Below, in pieces: positions 33,658 to 60,177 of a stretch of DNA of 64,000 nt. Both the position numbers and the translations under genes were made by a program. Origin of the DNA: Nipponacmea schrenckii (lineage: Eukaryota; Mollusca; Gastropoda; Lottiidae); NCBI GenBank assembly GCA_030562195.1, contig CM060199.1, forward strand, positions 30,090,338-30,154,337, read 5' to 3'. Under the pieces are notes generated by a model that worked only from the letters and a program-made list of their open reading frames with translations, had not been told where the DNA came from and did not search any database. The first letter of the stretch is position 1. Each line of letters starts with the position of its first letter.

Positions 33658-36600
33658 AAAACGATGCATGAGCCCCTTCATAGACCTAGTATGCATAGCT
33701 CCTTACTTGCGACATTCTGACTTTAAATGTAAGTTAAAAACAAACTCACTGCCCCTTTAAAATTTGTATTTACATAGGCACTAATATAAAGCCTATACCT
33801 ATATACCTTTTAAGTAATACCGGTATAGGCTTCCAGAGTAAAAAATTACCATATTGCGACGTTAGAAAACCATAATTTTAAATTTTTCTGGTACCGGTAT
33901 TACTTACAAGGCATATACGTAGATTACAATGCATGAAATACAATCAAAAATTAGTGATTATTTCGTGAAACATATATAGTGCTAATTAAAATTGTTTGTT
34001 GTTATTGTTATTAAACCATTATGAATGTATGATGTACCTTCTTTTCTAATGACCCTTGATCCTATTAAGAGACCACCCCCTGTAAGCGACCACTTTGCAA
34101 ATTTCCCCTGGGTGGTCTCTTAAAAGGACTTTTACTGTATATAGAATCGGCTTTATTTTTTGTGTCTATATATAAAATTAATACAAAGTTTATAAGCACA
34201 ATGCATATGGCTAGGGTTTTCAGCTTGCGGGTGATTTTGAAATTTTTGAGAAGTAATTGTGGACAATATAAATTAAGTTGTTATTCAATTGCGAACAAAA
34301 ACCTAAAAGAAAGAGTAAGGAATCGATATTTGGGATGGAAGGTAATGCAATCGATAAGGAACGGGATAATATAAAGAAATGGTTGAAAAAACTTAAAATA
34401 TAAAATTACTAATTGCAAAAAAATAGGCTAAAACAGGTGCGTTTTTCAAGATTTCATCAAACGAATGATTTCACCAAACATAATCATGTTTGCTTAAATA
34501 TGTACATGTTGATGTATATTGGGAGGATTCTGTATGATTATCTTAGTAAACTTAGTTTTCAAAGCTATATATTTTAGGTATTATAATAATATACGCCAAC
34601 AGAAAATATATTGGCTGTGTGAAACAGACGCTGATATTGATATTTGTGATCCATTCAATATAAACCCCAAGTATTGGAAATCTTTACTTTCAAGTTTTAC
34701 AATTTAGAAATGAAATTGAACTTGAGGAGAAAATATTTAAAATGTAAACGAACTTGTTTTTAAGAGAATTCCTCGTGAATTTTGTCAACAAAATGATTGT
34801 TTGAACAGATCGCATCGTGTGTCAACTGTCTTCTACTCGACGTCCTAAAATTTCATTATTTAAACGTTCAATCTCTGTCAAAGTCACGACTTTTCTTCAT
34901 TTACCCCCAATCAACCTTGTGGACGAAGATTATTTGGGAGGAACACAGCAAATATAAGAATGGGAAACATATTTTAGCATCCTCTAGTCGAAATTTAAAA
35001 CTGTTTCGGATACATTGTAGTTTCCTGTGTTAAAAGACGAACATATTAAACTTGTGAAACTAATGGATTGAAAACGACAAAACTAATTTACTAATTGCCA
35101 GGAAAAGCTCGATTTTTCAAAAGATCGAACGATGAAGGGAGCATCTGTCGACAGTTTTAATTTAAATACTGTCATGGAGTTGCTCTCTTTACCGGGTCGG
35201 TCAAATTCATCTACATAAATTGGACAAGTTTAGACGAATATTGTGAGGATGTTAATAAAGACAACTTTTACGTCATAATCACTGCTCAAGTAGGTGTGTA
35301 TTAAATCATATCGGATGCAGCGTCACACACTGTTCCAAATATGTCCAATAAACCCGTGATGGAGGATATAATATTATTTCCAACATGACCAGTATGGACA
35401 ATCAGGTATAAAATTGACATATAGCCTAACCTCTTATAATTAACGTTTATTTTATACTTTTCATCGGTCATATAGCAATGTTGATATAGAAAAGGGTTAA
35501 GTTCGAAGACACTTTTAGCTTCCATTTTCAATTTGTACCACAAGGCGTCCGTTATTTATGAAAACACAAACTACACTTTACAAGTATGTGATCATTATCT
35601 AAAAAGACATTTAATTTAATGGCCCAAAATCAAAAATGTTAATGACGTTCCTCTTACATAAAATGAACCACCACGACATCGGACGTAAAATAGAACTAGC
35701 GCAAATAGAAGCTAATGTGTCTAATCTACAGGGGTTGTAAGAGGTTGTTAATATTTTCTTTATGTGTAAAGTATCAAACAAGCATATTCGTAGATATCTA
35801 TAAACAATGAGCATATCGGGAAAGAATTATTATTATTCCTGGACTATATTATAACACGTTACATACCTCCGGAGGTTTATGCGAAGTTACTGTTAAATAC
35901 AGATTTTGCTGAGTTACTTCATTCAGTCTATTTTATGTCTTCTATAAAACAATTTAAACCCTGTCAAGCTTGTTTATTATCAATTTAGTATAATTCAACC
36001 TTAATAATCATAGGTATGTCATTCTATGAAACATGCACCATATAGGCTATTGTGAAAATATATACCATATGACAAATGAAAAAAATGACATATTATGTAT
36101 AGACCATTATATTATACAAGGATAATATATTATAATATTAAAAGTGAAAATATTACCATACAAGAAGCAGACAAAACAAATGATATCAAAAACTTTTATA
36201 TTGCAGATGCAGGAGAATCCTATTGTAGTCAACTACAACAATAGACATGTCATCTTAATTTATTATTCATTTAACACCAAAAGAAAGAAAATTATCATCC
36301 GAGGGCATTATGGAAATTAACCCAGTGCATTGATATACATTATCTATATCCTCCAGAAAAATACATAAAATTAATTCAAATTCCTTGTCACATGTTTTGT
36401 AATTTTTAACCATTTCTATTTAGTTTTCTATGCAATAATTTCCTCTACAACAACTTTGCCTGACACTTAATTTTTCATGGACTTTTATGAGTCACAATGA
36501 TTTTGATAACCCTGATATGTGACTTTCAGCTCTAGTTCTTGATCATTGATGATAAAGTGATAATGACTGTCCTAAACAACTTCCAGCTCTAGTTCTTGAT

Positions 36601-37347
36601 CATTGATGATAAAGTGATAATTACTGTCCTAAACAATACTTATAAAGCATGCATGAAAATATACACTAAAGTCAGATCTTAATTCTATATACAAAAACAT
36701 ATATATTATACAATAACATAATAGGAGTAATAATAAAATAATGAACACATTATGTGTATAGTTTGGATTAGACATCAACTTAATGACTTAAATATTATCT
36801 CAAATTTACAGTTGTTTCTAAATAAATCACTGTATCCCCTTTATTTTCTAGCAAATAGATCAGAGCTATATCCTGTCTTACAGACAACAGCGCTCTATTA
36901 TATAGGAAACAACTATATTTTACAAGGATAAAAACTTAGGTCCACAAGTCCGCCATGACAAGGTATAAAGAATATCAAATGATTAGGTTGATTGAAAGAA
37001 ACAAGTATATTTAGATAGGATTTTCTTCCCTTTTCAGTGGTATTTCAAACTATATATCATCATTTTCGTGTAAAATGCCTGATTTGATTAAACCCTACAT
37101 GATTTATATTAGGTTAATACATTAAGATCTTCATTCCCATACTTATTGATTCATTGGGATTGGTCCTAATCCGGTTTTAAATGCTAGACAAGCTGGGACT
37201 AATTGTATACAAAGGTAAATAAATAGAATTCATTTCTGAAAAACATCTAGCTAAATGTTTGGTCCCATAAATTGTACAAGTCCAGATAAATATGCAAGGA
37301 TTTTAGAATAGGACTAGCATCATAACTGTCTTTAAAATAGCATTTAA
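33658..37347. other. Intergenic region and Abi 3' flank
   Basis: No gene is supported between the retrotransposon complex and the Abi stop codon. The segment at about 34060-34138 (TAAGAGACCACCC, and its inverse, ending TTTTACTGTA) resembles a pogo-like MITE remnant. A 57-bp direct duplication with the core TTCTTGATCATTGATGATAA occurs at about 36530-36640. Part of 36200-37347 is probably Abi 3' UTR. Short ORFs here show no family resemblance. Confidence 0.45.
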
Positions 37348-41482
<4,135 letters not shown>

Positions 41483-44400
41483 ATGGCGCTCCACTCAGCT
41501 CAAAAAGGACGACTGATTGCTGTTATTGGAGATGAGGTAAAATCAAGAGGCACAGCTTTTGTATTTTAGTCATGTGAAGATTTATGAATAATTTAATATG
41601 ATGATAAAGCTTTAGAAAAAAATATTTGTGATAGATCCACCTGAGTAGACCATCAATAGGCCTACTACTGTACTAACTCTGTGACTGTACCCTAACCAGT
41701 CTGTACTGTCAAGTGGGGAGACTGTCAAGTGTCATCCACTCTCTGTGTAGAAGGCTATTGATTATTTTAAAGTACGAAAAAGAGTCCAGTAAAATAATTC
41801 AAGCTCTTTGCACAAATCAAATTACACTATTATTGTCTTTAAGTTGAAGACGAAGTAGGCTAAATATTTCTGTTGTCGTGTACATTATCTCAGTGCTAAC
41901 ATTCCTTTATCACCTAGTAGTGAATACATATTTATAACTCTTTTCCAAAAGAATTATACCTATATATATGTTAATGTCAATCTTTGATTATAAGTATCTC
42001 TCTAGAACAGCCCAGTAGACCCTATTATAAACTAATATACTGAATTGATATACACTTAAATTACCTGTCCTGACCGTGAAACTGGTATTTTTTTATTCTT
42101 TAATTTCAGGACACATGTACAGGTTTTGTTTTAGGTGGTATTGGTGAAATTGATAAAAACAGAAGACCGAATTTTTTAGTTGTGGATAAAAGTAAGTTCC
42201 AGTCGAATGACTTACATTTACATTAATTGCCTAGGAAGCATTGGAATTGGTATCATGCGAAGAAATTAAAAATATTCCGAGCTTATAAGCTTTTTCAAAA
42301 TAGATAAGCACTAAATTATCTGCAGTAAAGATTTATCATTAAACCGCCACTTACCAATTAAAAAACATTTTACTATTATTATGACTTGGTGATGATTGAA
42401 AATTATATATGCTGGTTTGGAAGATCAAATACTGTCAAGATGTTTCCAGTAGATGTCATGAATACCATGAAGTTTCACTTATATTATCCTATTGTATTAC
42501 GAATTGTAGATACCAGTGTACCAGAAATAGAAGATGTATTTAAATCATTTATAAGCAGAGATGATATAGCTATCATACTTATCAACCAGTCTGTAAGTTG
42601 GTATATTCAATTCCATTCTATCAAATATTACCAGGTGTGGGTATAAGGTGGGTTTGATTTTTGGGAGTGAAATGAAATGAATGGAGTTTTACATCCTACT
42701 CTTCTGCACCTTATGGGCTAATGAAGAGAGGAATGAGAGAAATGACAGCAGCATTAGCCTACTCTTTAAGCACTTTCTAACTGTCAAGGGATCTTTAACA
42801 CGCACAGCCTGTAGCACACAGGGCCTTGGTTAATTGTCACATCCGAATGACTGTATGTGTATGAGGTACATTGATAGCATCAATATGAGTATATATTTAT
42901 CAGTTAACTTACCTGGTGTTATAAAGTAACAGAATCCATTTAAATCTGGAAATCTCACAAAACTAAGTCATTTTTGAAAAACGTTTAATCAATATACTAG
43001 TATTGGGCATTTTTCAATAATTAAATTCATTTTTATGGATAATTACTAATTGATTTTATGCTATTTATGGCAGCAGGTTATAATTACTGATGAATGGAGC
43101 TCTTGTTGGCCTCGGTTTATTGTCCCATCGGAATGACTGTATGTTTATGAGGTACATTGATAGCATCAATATGGGTATATATTTATCAGTTAACTTACCT
43201 GGTGTTATAAAGTAACAGAATCCATTTAAATCTAGAAAGCTCACAAAACTAAGTTATTTTTGAAAAACGCTTAATCAATATACTAGTATTAAGCATTTTT
43301 CAATAATCAAATTCATTTTTATGGATAATTACTAATGGATTTTATGCTATTTATGACAGCAGGTATAATTACTGATGAAAAGAGCTCTTATTGGCCAAAT
43401 TTAAAGTTTTCAAATTTTATGTTCATTCTAAGATCTATTATCCCTTTAAAGAAGGTAGCTGTGGGCCATATATAAATAAATCTTTCAAAGAGACACTGAT
43501 AGTAAATAAAAGTTTTAAATACAAAACCTAGGCACTTACGTATATACAATTATTGGTTTATGATTTAGATAAACTGTCAACATATAGTCATATAGTAGTT
43601 ATAAAAACCTGCCTCAAAGGCTTATGCATAATGCATTGCATAAGTAAAAAGATTTTTTCAAAATTAAAAATTTGACTTGTAGTTTTTTGTATGAATTAAG
43701 TGCACAACCCTATTTTACCCATAGAATAACTTCATAGGTGCAATTATGTAAACATTATTGGTTCACCAGCAGATACATATCGCCTGCAGCATTTTTCAGA
43801 TTGAAAACAGGTTTTGTTTGTCAATAAGTAAATACAATAAAACTAATTTCTATATAAATATATTAATATAATTTCAAAGTAACAATTTTTGCAATGATTT
43901 GTAAATCAAATTGAAAAAATTCTGTTATAATTTTCTGAAAATGTTTTAATATTTGGCTCATCACAGGAAGAAATGAATTGTGAAAGTGATGTATTAACAC
44001 ACAAATTCCACTACACTATCACTAAAACACTGATTAATTGTTATTCTGAATTTTAGTATGCTGAGATGATACGTCATGCTATTGATAAACATACAGAACC
44101 TATTCCAGCTGTATTAGAAATACCTAGTAAAGAGGCACCTTATGATGCTTCGAAGGATTCCATATTACGAAGAGCTAAGGTACGTTACTAATATTTCTTT
44201 ATAGAATTCTAAGATAGCACAATCTCTTCTAATCAAATAGACCAGCTTTTCGTATGTTCAAGATATAGAGAGGTTTGGTCTAGTTACTACACATTGGCTG
44301 GACTCACAAACTATGAAGCTTAGAATACACGTTTAAAATATAGATATATTAAAATTTGGTTTACTATTGTTCTGATATTTTCTTGTCCATTGTAATCAAA

Positions 44401-44811
44401 CATATTTTTAATGCAGTCCTGTTCTATTAAAATTATATTAATCAGTAGAAATGGTTTCTTATGAAAAAACAATAATGAATTTGGAATAGCAATTCCCCAA
44501 AAACAACCACTGTTATCATGTCACAGGTTCAGATTGGCATGCTTTGATTGGTTAAAAATAACAGCAGAAGAACAGGACTGCAGTAGCAAACATGGTAGAT
44601 TACTGGACGAAAACTATCAGAACTATGAAGAAACAAAATTGTGTTTCAATAAACATTGGTGCACATCAGAGCGTAGGCATTAAGTTCAGAACTTATAATG
44701 TATTTGAGATTGTGGTTGACTAAGAATTGTGCTTATGACCATTTGACCCGCACCCTAACCTAATGTTGTAATATTTTTCAGGGAATGTTCTCGGCTGAAG
44801 ATTTTAGATAA
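41483..44811 (+). CDS. ATP6V1F: V-type proton ATPase subunit F
   Basis: Five coding exons (41483-41536, 42110-42191, 42510-42592, 44057-44179, 44782-44811) total 372 nt, 123 aa, and close in phase. Recognisable family segments are [64 protein letters not shown] and the C-terminal GMFSAEDFR. Subunit F is part of the V1 central rotor, linking ATP hydrolysis to proton pumping in endosomes, lysosomes and plasma membranes. The length equals the usual 119-124 aa. Intron 3 (42593-44056) holds a SINE fragment and two tandem MITE copies. Confidence 0.97.
42668..42870 (-). mobile_element. SINE fragment in V-ATPase F intron 3
   Basis: Matches the body of the SINE at 10995-11345: ATGAATGGAGTTTTACATCC, CACCTTATGGGCTAATGAAG and CACAGCCTGTAGCACACAGG. 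The tRNA-like head is missing. Confidence 0.6.
42854..43445. mobile_element. Tandemly duplicated M1 MITE in V-ATPase F intron 3
   Basis: A unit of about 290 bp occurs twice in direct orientation (about 42854-43142 and 43143-43431). Both contain GAGGTACATTGATAGCATCA, CTTACCTGGTGTTATAAAGT and the inverted counterpart ending AATTACTGATGAA. Only the second copy retains an outer end, TATTATCCCT followed by TTAA (43446-43449). A local duplication after insertion is the simplest explanation. Confidence 0.65.
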
Positions 44812-47095
44812 AAAGTGACTAGTCAATAATTCCCCCCTGATCTGATAGCCAGATACATATATTATGATATATTAACATATTTATTACTTATATCCTTAAA
44901 GATATGATTCCCCCAAAAAAATCAAAAATGTTTACATTGACACTGGACTAACCCTTCAGAACCAAAGAATGGCATGAAATTGACAAATTGTCAAAGTAAA
45001 ACATTGATTGTCAAAGGAATTGCATTGACTAATCTTTGAAATTATTGGCTATTGCTAAACAATACTTTAAAGTGAAAAATACCTTGGGGAACCATAACTT
45101 TAATTTACTGTTATTATTGAGGTTGATATAAAGTTAGTTTACACCTTACCCTTGGGTTATTTTATATAGTTGATTAGGCAATCTAGATTATCTTTTATTA
45201 CCTTTTATTCAATGTTTATTTCTGATACTGATACATAAGATTTTTAGCTATTTGATTTCTTATTTCCTGATGTCAATGGTGACTTTATAAAATTTGTCTT
45301 TGACAGAATTATTTTTTTTCTGTGGGAAATACCATCAGCAAAGAGGCTACATTTCTTTTTAATTAAAAATTTTCAATTTCATAATTTGCATTCCATTACT
45401 ACTTCTATTCTGAAGTGTGTGTTTTGTCCCAGTTTTTGTAAATGTATAGATCTGTGAATACCAGAGACATGCTTCAATGATTTGATTTTGAAAATGTGTT
45501 TCAAGAGTCTACACATGTAACTGAAAATTGATTTCTATCACTGGATCAAGTGAATTATCAGCTCTGTGGTTGCTAGGACTGAATTTTGTAAGCCCATATT
45601 TTTGGTCTGAGTTCCCCCCTCCCCGAAATTTCGAAAACTAGAAGCCCACTGAGAATATTTCTTACCATTTTAAGGAGCCAAAACCCCAATTGAAAGGTTT
45701 ATCTTTTTTGGTTATGATGGAGCTGTGAATATTTTAGATTGTCTAATCTCGAAAGTAACAAAGGTATTTAGTAAAATACTGGTGTCTTGGTTCAAATCAT
45801 AAAGCAATTAATTCCAATTTTTTATATATCTTATAATAGCCCTTTTTACCTTGAGTTATGACCCATAGTAATCTTACAGATATATATCCAATATAATATA
45901 TGTTATACTTGTAATAATCATTACAATCCCTGAAACTCAGAGTATTTACATTTTAATATTTGTAAGAAATGGTATATTTGGGTATATTCTTAGTCAAAAT
46001 ACAAAGATTGAGATCAAAGTCTTGAAACACAAGCTGGCATTTGTATTGGAGGGTGACATGTTTTTTGTCAAAATTATTCAAGGACTACTTCAACAATGTA
46101 ATTGGCCATACAAACACTTTTGTTAAAATTTTGTTGTGAATGAACATAAATTATGTGAAATTGTTAGTCTTTATTATTTAAATGAATAAAAGAATGAATG
46201 ATCTTAGTGAGTTGAAAGTGCCCATAAATATACCACCCAAGGAGGGGAACCAATAACTTGCAAGTGTGTTCACGCTAGAACAGAAAGAACAAGGCTGTTG
46301 CATTAATATATTGCGCATTCAGGCGGACCGAAAGTGTTACATGACGAAAGTTACGAATAAAGAAGACATGAAACATTTACTCCAATGAACCCCATTCCTA
46401 AATGTGCCTAATTCATTCACCCAAAATCAAATCAAAAATGGTCACCTTCGTTAAATCTTAGTGTTTGATCCAATTAAGGACGCACAATGCACCTAAAAAG
46501 TCTTCTTTAATATTCTTCAGTACAGGTAATTCAAAATCCGATCAAAATTGCATTGTGTTCAAAGCCCGCCGTGCACAGATAATCAGACATACAAAGACGA
46601 CGACAGTAACCCAGTTGTAAACAGCAATAAGATGAATCCAGAAGCCGTAAAAAGAAATATAACGTTTCTATTTGTGCATCTCGAGCTGTGACGTTTCGAT
46701 TTCAGCTTGACCATATGTATCGATGACAGATCAAATGCGTGAGGGTGGAAAATTGACTCCCATATACTTTCCCCTTGGGTGCGATTCAAACTGGAACCTC
46801 ATCAGCATAATACGATTTCGTGTATTGAAAGGGGTATGGTGTAAATAAAATGAACCTCAAACTAGACTATTACTGTTCATCAAATTTTACAAATAAAACA
46901 AATATAATATAATTATTATTATTGAATAATGTATGTAAACATTTCAAGTTTCAAGACCTTGGAGATATAGTCGTCTTTCAGGACGAAATTGGTGTCTAGA
47001 TTGTCGAAGGTTATATAATATAAAGTTAGAAACAAATGTCATGCAGGTTTGGGTCGAAATCGTTAACGAAATTCTAAAGGTTTGTGGAAACTGCA
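44812..47095. other. V-ATPase F 3' flank and intergenic sequence
   Basis: Probably holds a long 3' UTR of V-ATPase F, with a canonical AATAAA at 46185-46190, and then the 3' end of the minus-strand secreted-protein gene. A 68-codon minus-strand ORF at 46583-46789 has no ATG start and no family resemblance. Nothing else is supported. Confidence 0.4.
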
Positions 47096-48913
47096 TTATT
47101 GGTCTTGAGACAATGTGCTTGTAACAGTAAGCTTCAAGTCTGGACTATTGGTAACGTTTCTTGAATCACATCTTCTATGAAGTAGAAACGTTGTTCCAGC
47201 AAGCTCAGTCCAGGAACCTCCATATAACCTTTCAGTTGGCGACTGATCACTGGTGATGCTGTCAGAATCACTGTAGCCTGTTTCAACATACATTGATCGA
47301 AGCGTTGCAAAAGGGGTGTTTAGTTGATTTTGTTTCAAATCTAATTCTGAAATGGTTGCTTTAGTTTCCTGGACGGTTGGGGAGAGAACTATGGTAGCCT
47401 TGCCAGCGTCTTTGTAGGTGAGGATCATCTTGAGTTCAGTTGGTAATATCTCCACTCGCTGGATCGGTGCTGATGGTTGATAGTCATCTGGATTGTTTTG
47501 CCCAATGATGACAGATGTCTTAAAGTCGTTGCCAATACCATCACCAGGTGGATTGAACAGTTTTGCAAGACCATCTTGTGACAAAGAGAAAACTTCTGTA
47601 ATATCGCTAGTTGGAGAAATTTTATACTGAACCCGAATACTTGCAGCGTCGGTGATTAGGGGTTGACCTGCAGATACAACTTCCATTCTGTCTGCCGATA
47701 ACCACCAGAAATCTTTTTTAATCACCTCGATTTTCGCTGCATCTGAAGAGTGAAAAACAACAACTTGATCTGGCTCTGTGTTTCTTCTCTCAACTTTTAA
47801 TGACTTAATGACATGATTTCTATCTCCCGATGTTACATGGATTATTAGCGCATTGGGCCCATCTTCATTCCACGTGAAGTCCGATATAGTCCAGGAATGT
47901 TTGGTTTTATTTGAATTAAACTCAACTGCTTCAGAGGATACACTGCTTCCGTCTTTATGAGAATAAATCATTTTTACATTAGCAGGAGATTGGACTGATG
48001 CTACTTCGTACGTAACCTCAGCACCCATATCTGCATCAGTGGAACCATGTTTTCGGCCTTTTACAAAAAATGTTGCAACCACTATATACAATCCACCATT
48101 TGCTATGTTGTTAATGAAATACTGCGTAGTGTCGGACAGTGTAATCACTGGTACATTTGATCCTGTTGATACATTCTCAATATTCAAATAAACTGAAGGA
48201 GAGTCTGGGCACACGTCTGATTCATCTAATACCAAGTTTTGTGGGCTGGTGAACTGTGGCAAGTTTGCAGAAATCTCGTAGGTTTGCACCTTTTCATTGT
48301 AGACAGGTACCTTGATGTTTGTTTCAGCCGAACATAGTGTTTGAGTACTCTTCTGTACAGCTTTGCCAATCAATAAGTCCAGTCCGGTTGTTACTGTCGG
48401 TGGAGTTAAGGAGCATTGTAAATTACACGTGAAGATATTGTCTGTAAGCTCATTATCATCGACGCTGAATTTGATAATATCCACTTCCACACCAAAGGTA
48501 TCTGAAGATATCACTTCTATTGTCAAGCTATGTTGTCCGGCTCCCAGGGTAACAGTACCAATTTCACCAGAAGAACTAAATTCGTTCCACATATTGCCGA
48601 AATCAGATTTTCCAACTGACACTACATTATTTGGCATATTGTTGCCGTTGACTGATACTCTCAAAGTGTCCGACTCACCATCGTTAGAAGTGCGGACATC
48701 GTTAATAGTAACAGTCGTAGATCTCAACAGACAAAATGCATAGCTTACGGATTCCCCTTGATGAAGCCAAATTGTTTTATTACCAGAGGCGTTGGTCCTA
48801 GTTTTGATTTGAACTGTATCAGCAGACTCCGCTTCTAGTACTACCGTCTCAGCTACAATTTCAGTTGCAATAGTCGAAATTACAAGTACACATAAATACT
48901 TCAAAAGCGTCAT
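47096..48913 (-). CDS. Intronless predicted secreted protein with CBM6/35-like N-terminus
   Basis: A single uninterrupted frame of 605 codons, in a region where all other genes are heavily split. Residues 1-21 are a signal peptide (MTLLKYLCVLVISTIATEIVA). Residues 22-152 resemble a CBM6/CBM35 beta-sandwich: VVLEAESA at the start (the paired Glu residues are typical), then a WLHQGESVSYAF strand, GAGQHSLTIEVISS and GVEVDIIKFSVDD. After a Cys pair (163 and 167) the remaining 430 residues are Ser/Thr/Val-rich, predicted beta structure with no family I recognise. Sequons include N41 and N45. No membrane anchor is visible. It may be extracellular and bind carbohydrate, but no catalytic motif is seen. 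It is not clearly retroposed: no poly-A tract is seen next to the stop. Confidence 0.8.
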   Translation of the reverse strand: MTLLKYLCVLVISTIATEIVAETVVLEAESADTVQIKTRTNASGNKTIWLHQGESVSYAFCLLRSTTVTINDVRTSNDGESDTLRVSVNGNNMPNNVVSVGKSDFGNMWNEFSSSGEIGTVTLGAGQHSLTIEVISSDTFGVEVDIIKFSVDDNELTDNIFTCNLQCSLTPPTVTTGLDLLIGKAVQKSTQTLCSAETNIKVPVYNEKVQTYEISANLPQFTSPQNLVLDESDVCPDSPSVYLNIENVSTGSNVPVITLSDTTQYFINNIANGGLYIVVATFFVKGRKHGSTDADMGAEVTYEVASVQSPANVKMIYSHKDGSSVSSEAVEFNSNKTKHSWTISDFTWNEDGPNALIIHVTSGDRNHVIKSLKVERRNTEPDQVVVFHSSDAAKIEVIKKDFWWLSADRMEVVSAGQPLITDAASIRVQYKISPTSDITEVFSLSQDGLAKLFNPPGDGIGNDFKTSVIIGQNNPDDYQPSAPIQRVEILPTELKMILTYKDAGKATIVLSPTVQETKATISELDLKQNQLNTPFATLRSMYVETGYSDSDSITSDQSPTERLYGGSWTELAGTTFLLHRRCDSRNVTNSPDLKLTVTSTLSQDQ

Positions 48914-48959
48914 CTTGGTTGAATCTTGCTACTCAGACTGAAGGCGTTTCAATTTAACC

Positions 48960-48977
48960 AACATCTATATAATATAT
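48960..48977 (-). promoter_or_regulatory. TATA-like element upstream of the secreted-protein gene
   Basis: The minus strand reads CAATATATTATATAGATG about 50-65 bases before the ATG. If it is a TATA box, transcription would start about 20-30 bases before the ATG, giving a very short 5' UTR. Confidence 0.35.
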
Positions 48978-50106
48978 TGTTTTAAATATTCACTTTTTAT
49001 CCAATCTGTGCTGAAGGCAAGATCAACTTCAAGATTGGGTTATGACGACTGTATTTACCTGGGGGCAAATATCTACCAAAATGACTTTTTCGAGGAATTC
49101 CAATGCTTAAAGCTCCATTCCTCCTTTTCTCTCTCATTTAAGATACATACATGTAATTGTAAGTCTTATATTTCTTTTTTAGTCAGAAATTGACCAAGGA
49201 AATGAATTTAATTTTGTAAAATAAATGAATTTATAATAAAGAAGCATTTGTGCTGATGGTGCAGCATAGTCGGCAGGGGTTCGACATTTAAGACGATTTA
49301 GACCACTATTATACATCCATTTATAATTAATAAATCTCATTATCATAAATTAGCATTCTGGTACCAGTAAATATCTGCCGGTTCTTATTGCTGACAGTCT
49401 GTTAGTTTTCCTCTATCGTTAGAATTACAGACGTCAACTTTTGTGGGGCCTAAAACACGGGTTACATATTTTATAACTTTATTTCAACTAATCCCGGGTG
49501 TATGGTAACTAACGACATTATTCTAACAATATCTGTACTCACTACATTATTAAGTCTACATTGTAACAGTCGTTTTGTTAAAGGAGTTCTACATCTTATA
49601 TAATACCATATTTATATTTTACAGATTACAACTGTTTATTTAACACGAGTTACGACAAGATCTACCTAGTGGTTATCAAGTGCGTTCAAATAATAAATTT
49701 GATATTTTTTTTTAAGTAAAGCAATGGGAAAAGAGCAAAATATAACCACCTTTCTGCATCAATGCATTCCCGTATTAATGTTTCATTTCGAGTTTAAAAA
49801 AAAACATAGACCATCCTAAAAACGGCGCTCCTTGGAAAGAGTCGCCGAGAATTTTAATTAAATTTAGGGTTTACGCACTCTTTCACACCTAGAAAACAAT
49901 TATTACAATAGTAAGAACTAAGGTGAAGAGACCGATTACCACCTTTTTGCACTACCCATAATTCAGTTAACGATAATTAGAAAATTTACTTTCGAGCAAT
50001 ATGTCGTTCAAACGATCGAAATTCTCCCTTGACCAATAAATAAGAGACAATATCGGTCAGGAAGATCGAGTATTAGATTTCAACATGTTTCACAACCAAA
50101 TATATC
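48978..50106. other. Intergenic between the secreted protein and MFSD6
   Basis: AT-rich sequence without recognisable gene, RNA or repeat structure. Short ORFs (for example plus 49008-49193) lack any coding signature. Confidence 0.4.
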
Positions 50107-50112
50107 TTTATT
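50107..50112 (-). terminator. Candidate MFSD6 polyadenylation signal
   Basis: AATAAA on the minus strand, about 500 bases beyond the MFSD6 stop codon, implying a 3' UTR of roughly 0.5 kb. Confidence 0.45.
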
Positions 50113-50614
50113 GAAATGAGTGAACTTAAAAGCATAATGTTTGCTTTCCCAAATCAACATTGTCTTTAATCTATCTAGCGACTAACAATGATTATTACTA
50201 GGATATGTGAAAGTTATTGGAATGTATAATATGAAAAATTCCTTTACATATTCTTCAATGATTCATCTTGCCATTCTTATATCAGAATCATCTTTGGTAT
50301 CTATTCACAACTATCCAAAGTTTCATACATAAAATTAGGCTGTAGTTTTCGATTGTATCAATGGGGGTACATTTACCTCATTTCGAGAACCAGGTTGTGC
50401 AACGAAATCCTTAGTAACAAATAATTTATAATATAGATGTAGATTAGTATAAAAATGTTCAAATGGTAGTAGTCCATGCAAAACGAGAGTAAGTTCTACT
50501 CGTATCAAGAACAATTAGTAATCAAAGTTGAACACGTTCCAAGAAGAATATTAGTAACCAACACCAAAACAATTAAACCATAATCTCTCTCTTACTTCAA
50601 ATGATTTCAACAGT

Positions 50615-60177
<9,563 letters not shown>

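Noticed and set aside
46583..46789. 68-codon ORF with a hydrophobic C-terminus
   Set aside because: No ATG start, no promoter or splice context, and it lies in the shared 3' flank of two genes.
48363..48743. 126-codon plus-strand ORF
   Set aside because: Antisense shadow of the 605-codon secreted-protein gene.
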